64,000 nt of DNA. Origin: Streptomyces sp. 135. GTDB taxonomy: Bacteria > Actinomycetota > Actinomycetes > Streptomycetales > Streptomycetaceae. The position numbers and the translations under genes are program-made. The number at the start of each line of letters is the position of its first letter. Within the stretch, counting starts at the first letter, position 1. The notes beneath the pieces were generated by a model. The model saw only the letters and a list, made by a program, of their open reading frames with translations, was not told where the DNA came from and did no database searches. Location: contig NZ_CP075691.1 in NCBI RefSeq assembly GCF_020026305.1, positions 3,534,001 through 3,598,000 on the forward strand. Reading direction: 5' to 3'. Shown in pieces: positions 55,001 to 63,358 of the stretch.

Positions 55001-55897
55001 TCACGATAGTCCTTTGCCCTCCGATGGGCCGCTTCGAGCCGCGTTCTTTGCCGCCACGACGGCATCGAAGACCTCGCGCTTGGGAACGCCCGCTTCGGCG
55101 GCGACGGCGGCGATCGCCTCCTTGCGCCGCTCCCCCGCCTCCTCGCGCACCAGCACCCTGCGAACCAGCTCGCCGGGGCCGAGGTCGGCCGCGCTCTTCT
55201 CCGGGGCGCCCTCGACGACGACGGTGATCTCACCGCGTACCCCGTCGGCGGCCCAGGCGGCAAGCTCCGCGAGCGAGCCGCGCTTGACCTCTTCGTACGT
55301 CTTGGTCAGCTCGCGGCAGACCGCCGCCCTGCGGTCCGCGCCGAACGCCTCGGCCATCGCGGCGAGCGTGTCGTCGATGCGGTGCGGAGCCTCGAAGTAG
55401 ACGAGCGTCCTGCGGTCCTCGGCCACCTCCTTCAGGCGGGAGAGCCGCTCGCCCGCCTTGCGCGGCAGGAAGCCCTCGAAGCAGAAGCGGTCGACCGGCA
55501 GACCGGACAGGGCGAGCGCGGTGAGCACGGCCGAGGGGCCCGGCACGGCGGTCACCTTGATGTCCCGCTCCACCGCGGCGGCGACGAGCCGGTAACCGGG
55601 GTCGGACACCGACGGCATCCCGGCATCCGTCACGAGGAGCACGCGCGCGCCGTCCGCGAGGGCCTCGACCAGCTCGGGGGTGCGCGCGGATTCGTTGCCC
55701 TCGAAGTAGGAGACGACGCGGCCGCCGACCTGCACGCCGAGCGCCTGGGTGAGCCGGCGCAGGCGCCGGGTGTCCTCGGCGGCGACGACGTCGGCCGACT
55801 CCAGTTCGGCGGCGAGCCGGGGCGGCGCGTCGGCGACGTCGCCGATGGGGGTGCCTGCCAACACGAGGGTTCCGGGGGAATCTGCGCTTCCTGTCAC
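55001..55897 (-). CDS. rsmI: 16S rRNA (cytidine1402-2'-O)-methyltransferase
   Basis: A 298-residue tetrapyrrole-methylase-fold enzyme. It opens LVLAGTPIGDVADAPPRLA and has AEDTRRLRRL, VLLVTDAGMPSVSDPGYRLV, VPGPSAVLTALALSGLP and LVYFEAPHRIDDTL. It methylates the ribose of C1402 in the 16S decoding centre. GTG 55897 follows GAGGA. It is divergent from pmt by 62 bases. Most of 54875-55000, behind its stop, shows nothing clear. Confidence 0.95.
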   Translation of the reverse strand: MTGSADSPGTLVLAGTPIGDVADAPPRLAAELESADVVAAEDTRRLRRLTQALGVQVGGRVVSYFEGNESARTPELVEALADGARVLLVTDAGMPSVSDPGYRLVAAAVERDIKVTAVPGPSAVLTALALSGLPVDRFCFEGFLPRKAGERLSRLKEVAEDRRTLVYFEAPHRIDDTLAAMAEAFGADRRAAVCRELTKTYEEVKRGSLAELAAWAADGVRGEITVVVEGAPEKSAADLGPGELVRRVLVREEAGERRKEAIAAVAAEAGVPKREVFDAVVAAKNAARSGPSEGKGLS

Positions 55898-55947
55898 GGA
55901 TCCATCCTCGCAGGGCCCACCAGCGGGACTCGCACACCTCGGTTCCC

Positions 55948-55960
55948 TACGATGGCGCGG
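55948..55960 (+). promoter_or_regulatory. Candidate -10 box of a leaderless pmt transcript
   Basis: TACGAT at 55948-55953 lies 6 bases before the pmt GTG at 55960, where no ribosome site exists. Transcription beginning 7 bases past the -10 would start at the G of GTG. No good -35 is visible at 17 bp (GGGACT). Confidence 0.4.
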
Positions 55961-57699
55961 TGACCAGTACCGCGTCTTCCCCGGACACCCGCGAGGGCCA
56001 GGCAGCCGAGGAGCAGCAGCCCCCGTGGCCGCGGCGGCTGCGCCGATTCGGCTACGCGGCGCGCCCCCCGGCGGACATCACGGCGCGGCTGGTGCCCCCG
56101 TACACCGAGCCGGGACCCCGCCTGTGGATGGCGCTCGGCGTGGCGAAGCCGGCCGCCGACCAGCTGGTGCGCTGGTCGGCGTGGGCGGGCCCGCTGCTGG
56201 TCACGCTCGTCGCCGGGGTGCTGCGCTTTTGGAACCTCGGCAATCCGAAGGCCGTGATATTCGACGAGACGTACTACGCGAAGGACGCCTGGGCGCTCAT
56301 CCACCGGGGCTTCGAGGTCAACTGGCCGGAGAAGATCAACGACGACGTGCTGCGGCAGGGCAGCGACATCGCGATCCCGCACGACGCGGCGTACGTGGTG
56401 CATCCGCCGGTCGGCAAGTACGTGATCGGCGCCGGTGAGTGGCTGTTCGGCTTCGACCCGTTCGGCTGGCGGTTCATGACGGCGGTGCTCGGCACCCTCT
56501 CCGTCCTGATGCTGTGCCGGATCGGGCGGCGCCTCTTCCGCTCCACGTTCCTCGGCTGCCTGGCGGGAGCGCTGCTCGCGGTGGACGGCCTGCACTTCGT
56601 GATGAGCCGCACCGCGCTGCTCGACCAGGTCCTGATGTTCTTCGTGCTCGCCGCCTTCGGGTGCTTCCTGATCGACCGGGACCACGCGCGGGCCAGGCTG
56701 GCGGCCGCGCTGCCGGTCGACGAGGACGGCATCATCCGCGCCGACGCGCACGTCGCCGAGACGCTGCGCCTCGGGTGGCGGCCCTGGCGGTGGGCGGCCG
56801 GGCTCTGCCTGGGCCTTGCCTTCGGCACCAAGTGGAACGGCCTGTACGTCATGGTCTTCCTCTGCCTGATGACGGTGCTCTGGGACGTCGGGGCACGCCG
56901 CGTCGCCGGGGCGGACCGGCCCTACCGCGCGGTGCTGCGGCGCGACGTGCTCCCGGCGTTCGTGTCGACGGTGCCGGTGGCGCTCGTGACGTACGTCGTG
57001 TCCTGGCTCGGCTGGATCCTCTCCCCGACGGACGGCACCGGCGGCTACTACCGCGACTGGGCGGCGACGTCGGGGCGCGGCGGCAGCTGGACGTGGCTGC
57101 CGGACTGGCTGCGCAGCCTGTGGCACTACGAGCACGCGGTGTACGAGTTCCACGTGGGGCTCTCCTCGCCGCACACCTACCAGTCCAACCCGTGGAGCTG
57201 GATCGTCGACGGCCGCCCCGTCTCGTACTTCTACGAGTCGCCGCTGCCCGGCAAGGACGGCTGCCCCGCCGGCACCACGGAGAAGTGCGCCCGCGAGGTC
57301 CTCGCGCTCGGCACGCCGCTGCTGTGGTGGCTCGCCGCCCTCGCGCTGCTCTACGTCCTGTGGCGCTGGTTCTTCCGGCGCGACTGGCGGGCGGGCGCGA
57401 TTCTCTGCGGGGTGCTCGCGGGTTATCTGCCCTGGTTCTTCTACCAGGAGCGGACGATCTTCTATTTCTACGCGGTCGTGTTCGTGCCGTTCCTGTGTCT
57501 GGCGGTGGCGATGCTGATCGGCGCGATTCTGGGGCCGCCGGGCTCCAGTGAGCGGCGCAGGGTGGCCGGGGCCGCGGGTTCGGGCGTGCTGGTCCTGCTC
57601 GTCCTGTGGAATTTCATCTACTTCTGGCCCATCTATACCGGCACCGCGATTCCCGTCGATTCCTGGCGTTCGCGCATGTGGCTGGATACATGGGTATGA
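55960..57699 (+). CDS. pmt: Polyprenyl-phosphomannose-dependent protein O-mannosyltransferase
   Basis: A 579-residue GT-C glycosyltransferase with about ten TM helices. The first loop has IFDETYYAKDAW, with Asp102 and Glu103 as the catalytic DE pair. GLAFGTKWNGLY and VSWLGWILSPTDG are typical of actinobacterial Pmt. It moves mannose from polyprenyl phosphate to Ser/Thr of exported proteins, perhaps including neighbouring lipoproteins and PBPs (inference). GTG 55960; possibly leaderless. The C-terminus ends DSWRSRMWLDTWV. Confidence 0.93.
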   Translation: MTSTASSPDTREGQAAEEQQPPWPRRLRRFGYAARPPADITARLVPPYTEPGPRLWMALGVAKPAADQLVRWSAWAGPLLVTLVAGVLRFWNLGNPKAVIFDETYYAKDAWALIHRGFEVNWPEKINDDVLRQGSDIAIPHDAAYVVHPPVGKYVIGAGEWLFGFDPFGWRFMTAVLGTLSVLMLCRIGRRLFRSTFLGCLAGALLAVDGLHFVMSRTALLDQVLMFFVLAAFGCFLIDRDHARARLAAALPVDEDGIIRADAHVAETLRLGWRPWRWAAGLCLGLAFGTKWNGLYVMVFLCLMTVLWDVGARRVAGADRPYRAVLRRDVLPAFVSTVPVALVTYVVSWLGWILSPTDGTGGYYRDWAATSGRGGSWTWLPDWLRSLWHYEHAVYEFHVGLSSPHTYQSNPWSWIVDGRPVSYFYESPLPGKDGCPAGTTEKCAREVLALGTPLLWWLAALALLYVLWRWFFRRDWRAGAILCGVLAGYLPWFFYQERTIFYFYAVVFVPFLCLAVAMLIGAILGPPGSSERRRVAGAAGSGVLVLLVLWNFIYFWPIYTGTAIPVDSWRSRMWLDTWV

Positions 57700-57765
57700 A
57701 GAGACACCTTCGGATAACGGACGTCCCAGGTTTCTCCCCTCCCCCATAAGGTGCCGAAGGAACGA

Positions 57766-57789
57766 CCTTCCCGTATGCCTTCGGGAAGG
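57766..57789 (+). terminator. Hairpin between pmt and the first PBP gene
   Basis: CCTTCCCG and CGGGAAGG form an 8-bp stem with loop TATGCCTT, 67 bases past the pmt stop and 22 bases before the next GTG. It may be a weak terminator or a leader structure of the PBP mRNA. GGAAC at 57759-57763 resembles an envelope-stress sigma -35, but no matching -10 is clear. Confidence 0.45.
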
Positions 57790-57811
57790 CTCCTGGGGAG
57801 GGGAGCGCATC

Positions 57812-59449
57812 GTGCGCAAGGGAGCAAAGGCCGCTCTGGTCGGCGGGGTCTTCGCCGTCATGGTGGGGGGCGCCGGTTACGGCACGTACAACCTGGTGAA
57901 CGGGGTGACCGGGGACGGTGGGTCCACCGGAGCCGGACCGGCCCCCTTGCGGACCGGGCCGCCGACCAGCGGTGAGGCCCGGGAGACCGCGCGGAAGTTC
58001 CTCGACGCGTGGGCGGCGGGCGACGCCCGGCAGGCGGCGGGGTACACGAACGACGACGCGGCGGCAGCCAACGCCCTGACCGGCTACCGCGAGGACGCGC
58101 ACGTCTCCAAGGTGAAGCTGACGCCGCAGCGGGCGTCCGGCGCGCACGTGCCGTTCTCCGTGTCGGCCACCGTCTCGTACAAGGGGAAGAGCAAGCGGCT
58201 CGCCTACGACTCCAAGCTCACCGTCGTGCGGGGCGAGACCACGGGACGCGCGCTCGTCGACTGGTCGGAGAGCGTCCTGCACCCCTCTCTGGAGAAGGGC
58301 GACACGCTCGTGACGGGTGAGGCCGCGGCGCCGCCCCTGAAGACGGTGGACCGCGCGGGCGTCGCCCTGCGCAAGAAGGACTACCCCTCGCTCGGACCGA
58401 TGCTGGACGCGCTGCGGACCAAGTACGGCGAGAAGGCGGGAGGCACACCGGGCGTGGAGCTGTACGTGCAGCCGGCGGACGGGGGCTCCGAGGCGGTGAC
58501 GCGCACGCTGCTCACCCTCCAGAAGGGCAAGGCGGGCAAGCTCCGTACGACGCTCAGCGCGGGCCTGCAGAAGGCGGCGGAGCGGGCGGTGCTGCGCTAC
58601 GACGAGTCGTCGGTGGTGGCGCTGAAGCCGAGCACGGGTGAGGTCCTCGCGGTCGCCAACAACCGCAAGGACGCCTTCAACGCGGCGTTCCTCGGCAAGG
58701 TGGCCCCCGGCTCGACCATGAAGATCGTCACGGCGGCGATGCTCATCGACAAGGGCGTCACCAAGGCGAGCGGCCCGGCGCCCTGTCCGGCCACGGCGGT
58801 CTGGCAGAGCCAGACCTTCCCCAACCTCAAGGGCATGGCCCCGGACGAGTCCGCGACGTTCTCGGACAGCTTCGCGCGCTCCTGCAACACCGCGTTCGTG
58901 AAGCTCATCGACGAGGAGGGGCTGACCGACGCCTCCCTCACCGAGGTGGCACAGAACGACTTCGGCCTCGGCAGGGGCGACTGGAAGGTCGGCGTCTCCT
59001 CCTTCGACGGAGCCGTCCCGCCCTCCCCCGGCCCGGACCGCGCCGCCAACGCCCTCGGCCAGGGCAAGGTCCAGATGAGCCCGCTGGACATGGCCTCGGT
59101 CACGGCGACCGCGATGACGGGCGCCTTCCGGCAGCCGGTCGTCGTGCCGCGCTCCCTGGACGGCCGCGAACTGGCCACCGCCCGGGGCCTGCCCGCCTCC
59201 ACCGTCGCGCAGCTGCGCCAGATGATGCACCGCACGGCGGTCAGCGGCACCGGGGCGCGTGCCATGGCGGGCCTGACCGGCGACGTCGGGGCGAAGACGG
59301 GCTCGGCGGAGGTGGACGGCCGGGCGGAGTCCGACAGCTGGTTCACGGGCTACCGCGGCGATGTGGCGGCCGCCGCGATGGCACAGCGGGGCGGGCACGG
59401 CGGTGACGCGGCGGGGCCGATCGTCGCGGACGTCCTGCGCGCGGGGTAG
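57812..59449 (+). CDS. Class B-like penicillin-binding transpeptidase with NTF2-like domain (1)
   Basis: A 545-residue exported enzyme. The N-terminal TM anchor is ALVGGVFAVMVGGAGYGTYNL, followed by an MecA-type NTF2-like domain (TARKFLDAWAAGDARQAAGY, to about 150). The transpeptidase has active Ser301 in PGSTMK, Ser357 in RSCNTAF and Lys495 in AKTGSAEV. It cross-links peptidoglycan. The length and the MecA_N-like head match the PBP2a/PbpA-related proteins of Streptomyces. Start GTG 57812 follows GGGAGGGGAG. A paralogue follows 101 bases on. Confidence 0.93.
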   Translation: MRKGAKAALVGGVFAVMVGGAGYGTYNLVNGVTGDGGSTGAGPAPLRTGPPTSGEARETARKFLDAWAAGDARQAAGYTNDDAAAANALTGYREDAHVSKVKLTPQRASGAHVPFSVSATVSYKGKSKRLAYDSKLTVVRGETTGRALVDWSESVLHPSLEKGDTLVTGEAAAPPLKTVDRAGVALRKKDYPSLGPMLDALRTKYGEKAGGTPGVELYVQPADGGSEAVTRTLLTLQKGKAGKLRTTLSAGLQKAAERAVLRYDESSVVALKPSTGEVLAVANNRKDAFNAAFLGKVAPGSTMKIVTAAMLIDKGVTKASGPAPCPATAVWQSQTFPNLKGMAPDESATFSDSFARSCNTAFVKLIDEEGLTDASLTEVAQNDFGLGRGDWKVGVSSFDGAVPPSPGPDRAANALGQGKVQMSPLDMASVTATAMTGAFRQPVVVPRSLDGRELATARGLPASTVAQLRQMMHRTAVSGTGARAMAGLTGDVGAKTGSAEVDGRAESDSWFTGYRGDVAAAAMAQRGGHGGDAAGPIVADVLRAG

Positions 59450-59550
59450 GGCTTCGCCGAGCGGGAAAGTGGTCGAGGGCTTCTCCGTACGCCTCTAAGG
59501 TGGCCTTCCGGTGAGGAGCATGGGCGGCTCTGGGGAACTGCGGAGGGTTT

Positions 59551-61290
59551 GTGGGCAAGCGAAGGCGCGCCACTGAGCGCAAGAGCGTCGGAGTGCGGAA
59601 CGTGCGGCTGCGCAGGGGCGTGCTCGCCGGGGCGGCGGCCGTCGTCGTGTGCGGCATGGGGGCCGCCGCGTTCGCGCTCTCCGGTGGCTCGGCGTCCGGC
59701 GAGGCGACCAGCGAGGAGAAGTCGGTGCCGACGGGTCCGCCCACGTCCGCCGAGATCCGCGCGACCTCGCGGGAGTTCCTGACCGCCTGGGCGGAGGGTG
59801 ACGTGGCGCGGGCCGCCGCGCTGACGGACGACCGTACGGCGGCGAGGAAGGCCCTGGCGTCCTACCGCAAGGACGGCCGGCTCACGAAGGTGCGCCTGAA
59901 GCCGGGCAAGCGCTCGGGCGCCGAGGTGCCGTTCAAGGCGGCCGCCATGGTGTCGTACGAGGGAGTGAGCAAGCCCTACTCGTACGCCTCCGAACTCACC
60001 GTGGTGCGCAGGAAGAGCGACGGGAAAACGCTGGTCGACTGGCGCCCCTCGGTGCTCCATCCCGAGCTGCGGCCGGGGGACCGCCTGGTCACCGGTGAGG
60101 CGGGCGACCCGCCGATCAAGGCGGTGGACCGCAAGGGCGCCGAGCTGACGGCGGCGAAGTACCCCTCGCTCGGCGCGGTCCTCGACAGCCTGCGCGAGAA
60201 GTACGGCAAGAAGGCGGGCGGCACGGCGGGCGTCGAGCTGCGGGTGGTGCGGGCGGAGGACGGCAAGACGCCCGGGAAGTCCGGGAAGTCCGGGAAGGCG
60301 GAGAACGACGCCAAGTCCAAGGACGGCGCCAAGTCGGTGCCGGACAAGACGCTTGTGACGATCGCGCCCGGCACCCCGGGGACGCTGAAGACCACGTTCA
60401 GCGGCTCGCTCCAGGCCGCGGCGGAGCGGGAGACGGCCAAGCGGAAGCAGGCGTCCGTGGTCGTCGTGAAGCCGAGCACCGGGGAGATCCTGGCCGCCGC
60501 CAACTCCGCCCCGACCGGTTTCAACACGGCCTTCCAGGGCTCCCTCGCGCCGGGCTCGACGATGAAGGTCGTCAGCGCGTCGATGCTTCTGGAGAAGAAG
60601 CTGGCGGGGGTGGACAAGAAGCACCCGTGCCCCAAGTACTCCACGTACGGCGGCTGGAAGTTCCAGAACGACGACAAGTTCCAGATCAAGAACGGCACGT
60701 TCCGGGCGAGCTTCGCGCGCTCCTGCAACACGGCCTTCATCAGCCAGGCCAAGAAGCTGGAGAACGACTCCCTGACCCGGCAGGCGCAGGAGGTCTTCGG
60801 CCTCGGCCGGAACAACTGGTCGATCGGTGTGCCGACCTTCGACGGCGCGGTCCCGGTGCAGGCGGACGCGCAGATGGCGGCGTCGCTGATCGGGCAGGGC
60901 GGGGTGCGGATGAACCCGCTCAACATGGCGTCGGTGGCGGCGACGGTGAAGTCCGGCACGTTCAGGCAGCCGTACCTGGTCTCGCCGGACGTCGACGACC
61001 GCACGCTGGCGACGGCGCCGCGCAAGATGTCGGGCGCGACGGCGGCCGCGCTGCGGGACCTCATGCACTACACGGCGGTGGCCGGCACCGCGGCGGAGCC
61101 GATGCGGGGCCTCGGCGCCGACTCGGGCGCGAAGACGGGCTCGGCGGAGGTCGACAACCAGAAGAAGCCGAACGGCTGGTTCACGGCGTACCGGGGCGAC
61201 CTGGCGTCGGCGGCGGTCGTGCGGGAGGGCGGACACGGCGGGGAGTCGGCGGGGCCGTTGGTGCGGGCGATGCTGCTGGCGGGGAGCTGA
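59551..61290 (+). CDS. Class B-like penicillin-binding transpeptidase with NTF2-like domain (2)
   Basis: A 579-residue paralogue of the preceding gene with the same layout: TM anchor (LAGAAAVVVCGMGAAAFAL), NTF2-like MecA_N part (SREFLTAWAEGDVARAAAL), then Ser336 in PGSTMK, Ser391 in RSCNTAF and Lys528 in AKTGSAEV. It differs by a Lys/Ser/Gly-rich insert (GKTPGKSGKSGKAEN) before the transpeptidase domain. GTG 59551 follows GGAGGG. The duplication suggests partly separate roles, for example growth versus sporulation septa; that is inference. Confidence 0.93.
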   Translation: MGKRRRATERKSVGVRNVRLRRGVLAGAAAVVVCGMGAAAFALSGGSASGEATSEEKSVPTGPPTSAEIRATSREFLTAWAEGDVARAAALTDDRTAARKALASYRKDGRLTKVRLKPGKRSGAEVPFKAAAMVSYEGVSKPYSYASELTVVRRKSDGKTLVDWRPSVLHPELRPGDRLVTGEAGDPPIKAVDRKGAELTAAKYPSLGAVLDSLREKYGKKAGGTAGVELRVVRAEDGKTPGKSGKSGKAENDAKSKDGAKSVPDKTLVTIAPGTPGTLKTTFSGSLQAAAERETAKRKQASVVVVKPSTGEILAAANSAPTGFNTAFQGSLAPGSTMKVVSASMLLEKKLAGVDKKHPCPKYSTYGGWKFQNDDKFQIKNGTFRASFARSCNTAFISQAKKLENDSLTRQAQEVFGLGRNNWSIGVPTFDGAVPVQADAQMAASLIGQGGVRMNPLNMASVAATVKSGTFRQPYLVSPDVDDRTLATAPRKMSGATAAALRDLMHYTAVAGTAAEPMRGLGADSGAKTGSAEVDNQKKPNGWFTAYRGDLASAAVVREGGHGGESAGPLVRAMLLAGS

Positions 61291-61386
61291 GGGCGGCCGT
61301 ACGGGACCGCGCGGCCGGGAGCTCCGATACACCGCCGGTGCATACGTGGTCGCGTGGCAGGTACACGGACCGCTAGCGTGCCGGGC

Positions 61387-61893
61387 ATGAGCGCTACCGC
61401 ACCCGAAGCATCCGATGCCCACCCCCGTTTCGCCGAGGCCCTTCGCGAACTGGGTCTGGCCGACGTGATCGGCCGGACCCGCCGCTTCCCGGAGCAGACC
61501 CGCACCGCGCAGGAGGCCGCCGCCGCGATCGGCTGCGAGCTGAGCCAGATCTGCAAGTCCCTGATCTTCGCGGCGGACAGTGTCCCCGTCCTGGTCCTGA
61601 TGGACGGCGCGTCGAGGGTCGATGTGGAGCTGGTACGGCGGGAGCTGGGCGCGGAGAAGGTCACGCGCGCGAAGGCGGACGTGGTCCGGGCGACCACCGG
61701 CTACGCGATCGGCGGCGTACCGCCCTTCGGCCACGCGACCAGGACCCGGGTGCTCGCCGACCGCTCCCTGCTGGAGCACGACATGGTGTGGGCGGCGGCG
61801 GGCACCCCGTACGCCGTCTTCCCGATGGACCCGAAGACGCTGATCGCCCACGCCGGCGGCACCGTGGTGGACGTGCGCGAGACCGCGAAGTGA
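61387..61893 (+). CDS. YbaK/EbsC-family aminoacyl-tRNA deacylase-like protein
   Basis: A 168-residue protein with the INS/ProX-type editing fold: CELSQICKSLIFAAD with the conserved Lys, DGASRVDVELVRRELGAEKV, and TGYAIGGVPPFGHA, the family's GG-P-G loop. Relatives hydrolyse misacylated tRNA such as Cys-tRNA-Pro. The exact substrate here is unknown. ATG 61387; TAGCGT 9-14 bases before could be a -10 of a near-leaderless mRNA. The EamA gene starts inside its stop (GTGA). Confidence 0.9.
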   Translation: MSATAPEASDAHPRFAEALRELGLADVIGRTRRFPEQTRTAQEAAAAIGCELSQICKSLIFAADSVPVLVLMDGASRVDVELVRRELGAEKVTRAKADVVRATTGYAIGGVPPFGHATRTRVLADRSLLEHDMVWAAAGTPYAVFPMDPKTLIAHAGGTVVDVRETAK

Positions 61894-62741
61894 CGCCGCT
61901 GGTCGCGGCGGCGGTACTGCTCGCCGCCGTCACGCACGCCGGCTGGAACGCGATAGCCCACCACATCACGGACAAGCTGGTCGGCTTCACGCTCATCTCC
62001 GGCGGCGGCGCGCTGATAGGCCTGCTCCTGGCCCCCTTCGTGGCGATCCCGGCAGCGGAGGCCTGGCCCTACCTGGTCCTCTCCGCGGTGATCCACATCG
62101 GCTACTACGCCCTGCTGATGCGCTCCTTCAAGCTCGGCGACTTCGGCCAGGCGTACCCGATCGCGCGCGGCACCGCGCCGCTGGTGGTCACCGTCCTGGC
62201 GGCGGTCTTCGCGGGCGAGGTCCCGGACGGCTGGCAGGCGGCGGGCGTGGCGGTGTCGTGCGCGGGCCTGACGGGCCTGGCGCTGTGGGGCATACGGGGA
62301 TCGGGGCGCCACCCGGACTGGCCGGCGCTCGGCGCGGCCCTGGCGACGGGCGTCTCCATCGCGGCGTACACGGTGGTGGACGGCCTCGGCGTACGGGCGT
62401 CGGGCTCCTCGATGGGGTACATCGCGTGGCTGATGATCCTGGAGGGCGCCGCGATCCCGCTCTACGCGGCGTACCGCTGGCGGGGCGAACTGCCCGCGAG
62501 GCTCCGCCCGTTCGCGGCGGTGGGCCTGCTGGGCGCGGCCCTGTCCGTCGGCGCGTACGGCCTGGTCCTGTGGGCCCAGACGAAGGCGGAGCTGGCCCCG
62601 ATCTCCGCGCTCCGCGAGTCCTCGATCATCGTCGGCGCGGCGATCGGCGCGATCTTCTTCAAGGAGCGGTTCGGGGCGCCGCGGCTGGTGGCGGCGGGGT
62701 TGATGGTGGCGGGGATCGGGTTGATGCTGCACGCGGGGTAG
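61890..62741 (+). CDS. EamA/DMT-family transporter
   Basis: A 283-residue protein with ten hydrophobic helices in two five-helix halves. Features: HAGWNAIAHHITDK, LMRSFKLGDFGQAYPIARGTAPLVV, and in the second half LSVGAYGLVLWAQT, SALRESSIIVGAAIG and FFKERFGAPRLVAAGLMVAG. Members export small metabolites. GTG 61890 overlaps the ybaK stop (GTGA), so it is translated with it. It converges on the AadA-like gene. Confidence 0.9.
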   Translation: MTPLVAAAVLLAAVTHAGWNAIAHHITDKLVGFTLISGGGALIGLLLAPFVAIPAAEAWPYLVLSAVIHIGYYALLMRSFKLGDFGQAYPIARGTAPLVVTVLAAVFAGEVPDGWQAAGVAVSCAGLTGLALWGIRGSGRHPDWPALGAALATGVSIAAYTVVDGLGVRASGSSMGYIAWLMILEGAAIPLYAAYRWRGELPARLRPFAAVGLLGAALSVGAYGLVLWAQTKAELAPISALRESSIIVGAAIGAIFFKERFGAPRLVAAGLMVAGIGLMLHAG

Positions 62742-62791
62742 GCCCGTCACAGGTCGGCAGCGGAACCGCTCGCGGCAACTCGCCGGAGGCG

Positions 62792-63313
62792 TCACGCACC
62801 TCGATCCGCACGCCGCGTGCCATCCGCAGACAGCGGCTCTCCACTCTGGGAGTGCAGCCGGTCGATGTGGGCGAGCACCTGGTCCACATGCGGACGTACC
62901 TGGGCCCGCAGCGTCTCGCTCCAGCTTTCCCCTGAGTAGCGGCAGTTGAGATAGAGATGCCTGGCGTGCTCCAGTACGGGGCGGTGTTCGGGCGGGAGCT
63001 GGGCGAGAGCCCAGTCGGCAGCAGCGTCCTTCGACCTTATGTGGCCGGTGGCGAGCGTGGTCCAGATGCGTGCGAGGGTCAGCAGCACGTTGCGGGTGTC
63101 GCCCTCCAGGTCGTCCAGTAGGTCGGGAATGCCCGCCACACTGGCCCGGATCAGATCGGCGTGCGGGACGGGATCGAGGACCTGAACGAGCACGTCCACA
63201 TCGCTGGCCGGCTTGAGGCCACCGAAGACGGCAGATCCGTGAAGGCAAGCGCCGATGACATCCTTGCCCAGCACACGGTCGACCAGGGCCACACTCTCCT
63301 GAGGGTGGTTCAT
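62792..63313 (-). CDS. Internally deleted AadA/ANT-like nucleotidyltransferase remnant
   Basis: A 173-residue protein. Residues 1-45 match the head of aminoglycoside 3''/9-adenylyltransferases, with GACLHGSAVFGGLKPASDVDVLV (the GS-x-x-GG-x-x-P-x-SD-x-D fingerprint). From about 46 on, DPVPHADLIRA, DDLEGDTRNVLLTLARIW and HIRSKDAAADWALAQLPPEH match the C-terminal helical domain. About 80-100 residues normally between them, including the RELQFGEW region with the catalytic Glu, are missing without a frameshift. Resistance activity is unlikely. Alternatively it is a short DUF4111-like relative. ATG 63313. Confidence 0.75.
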   Translation of the reverse strand: MNHPQESVALVDRVLGKDVIGACLHGSAVFGGLKPASDVDVLVQVLDPVPHADLIRASVAGIPDLLDDLEGDTRNVLLTLARIWTTLATGHIRSKDAAADWALAQLPPEHRPVLEHARHLYLNCRYSGESWSETLRAQVRPHVDQVLAHIDRLHSQSGEPLSADGTRRADRGA

Positions 63314-63358
63314 CACGCCAGTGTCCCGAACGGCTGTGACCGGTCTTCGCAACAGACC

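Noticed and set aside
62792..63313. Functional streptomycin/spectinomycin resistance gene
   Set aside because: The catalytic middle of AadA is absent, so only a remnant or divergent relative is claimed.
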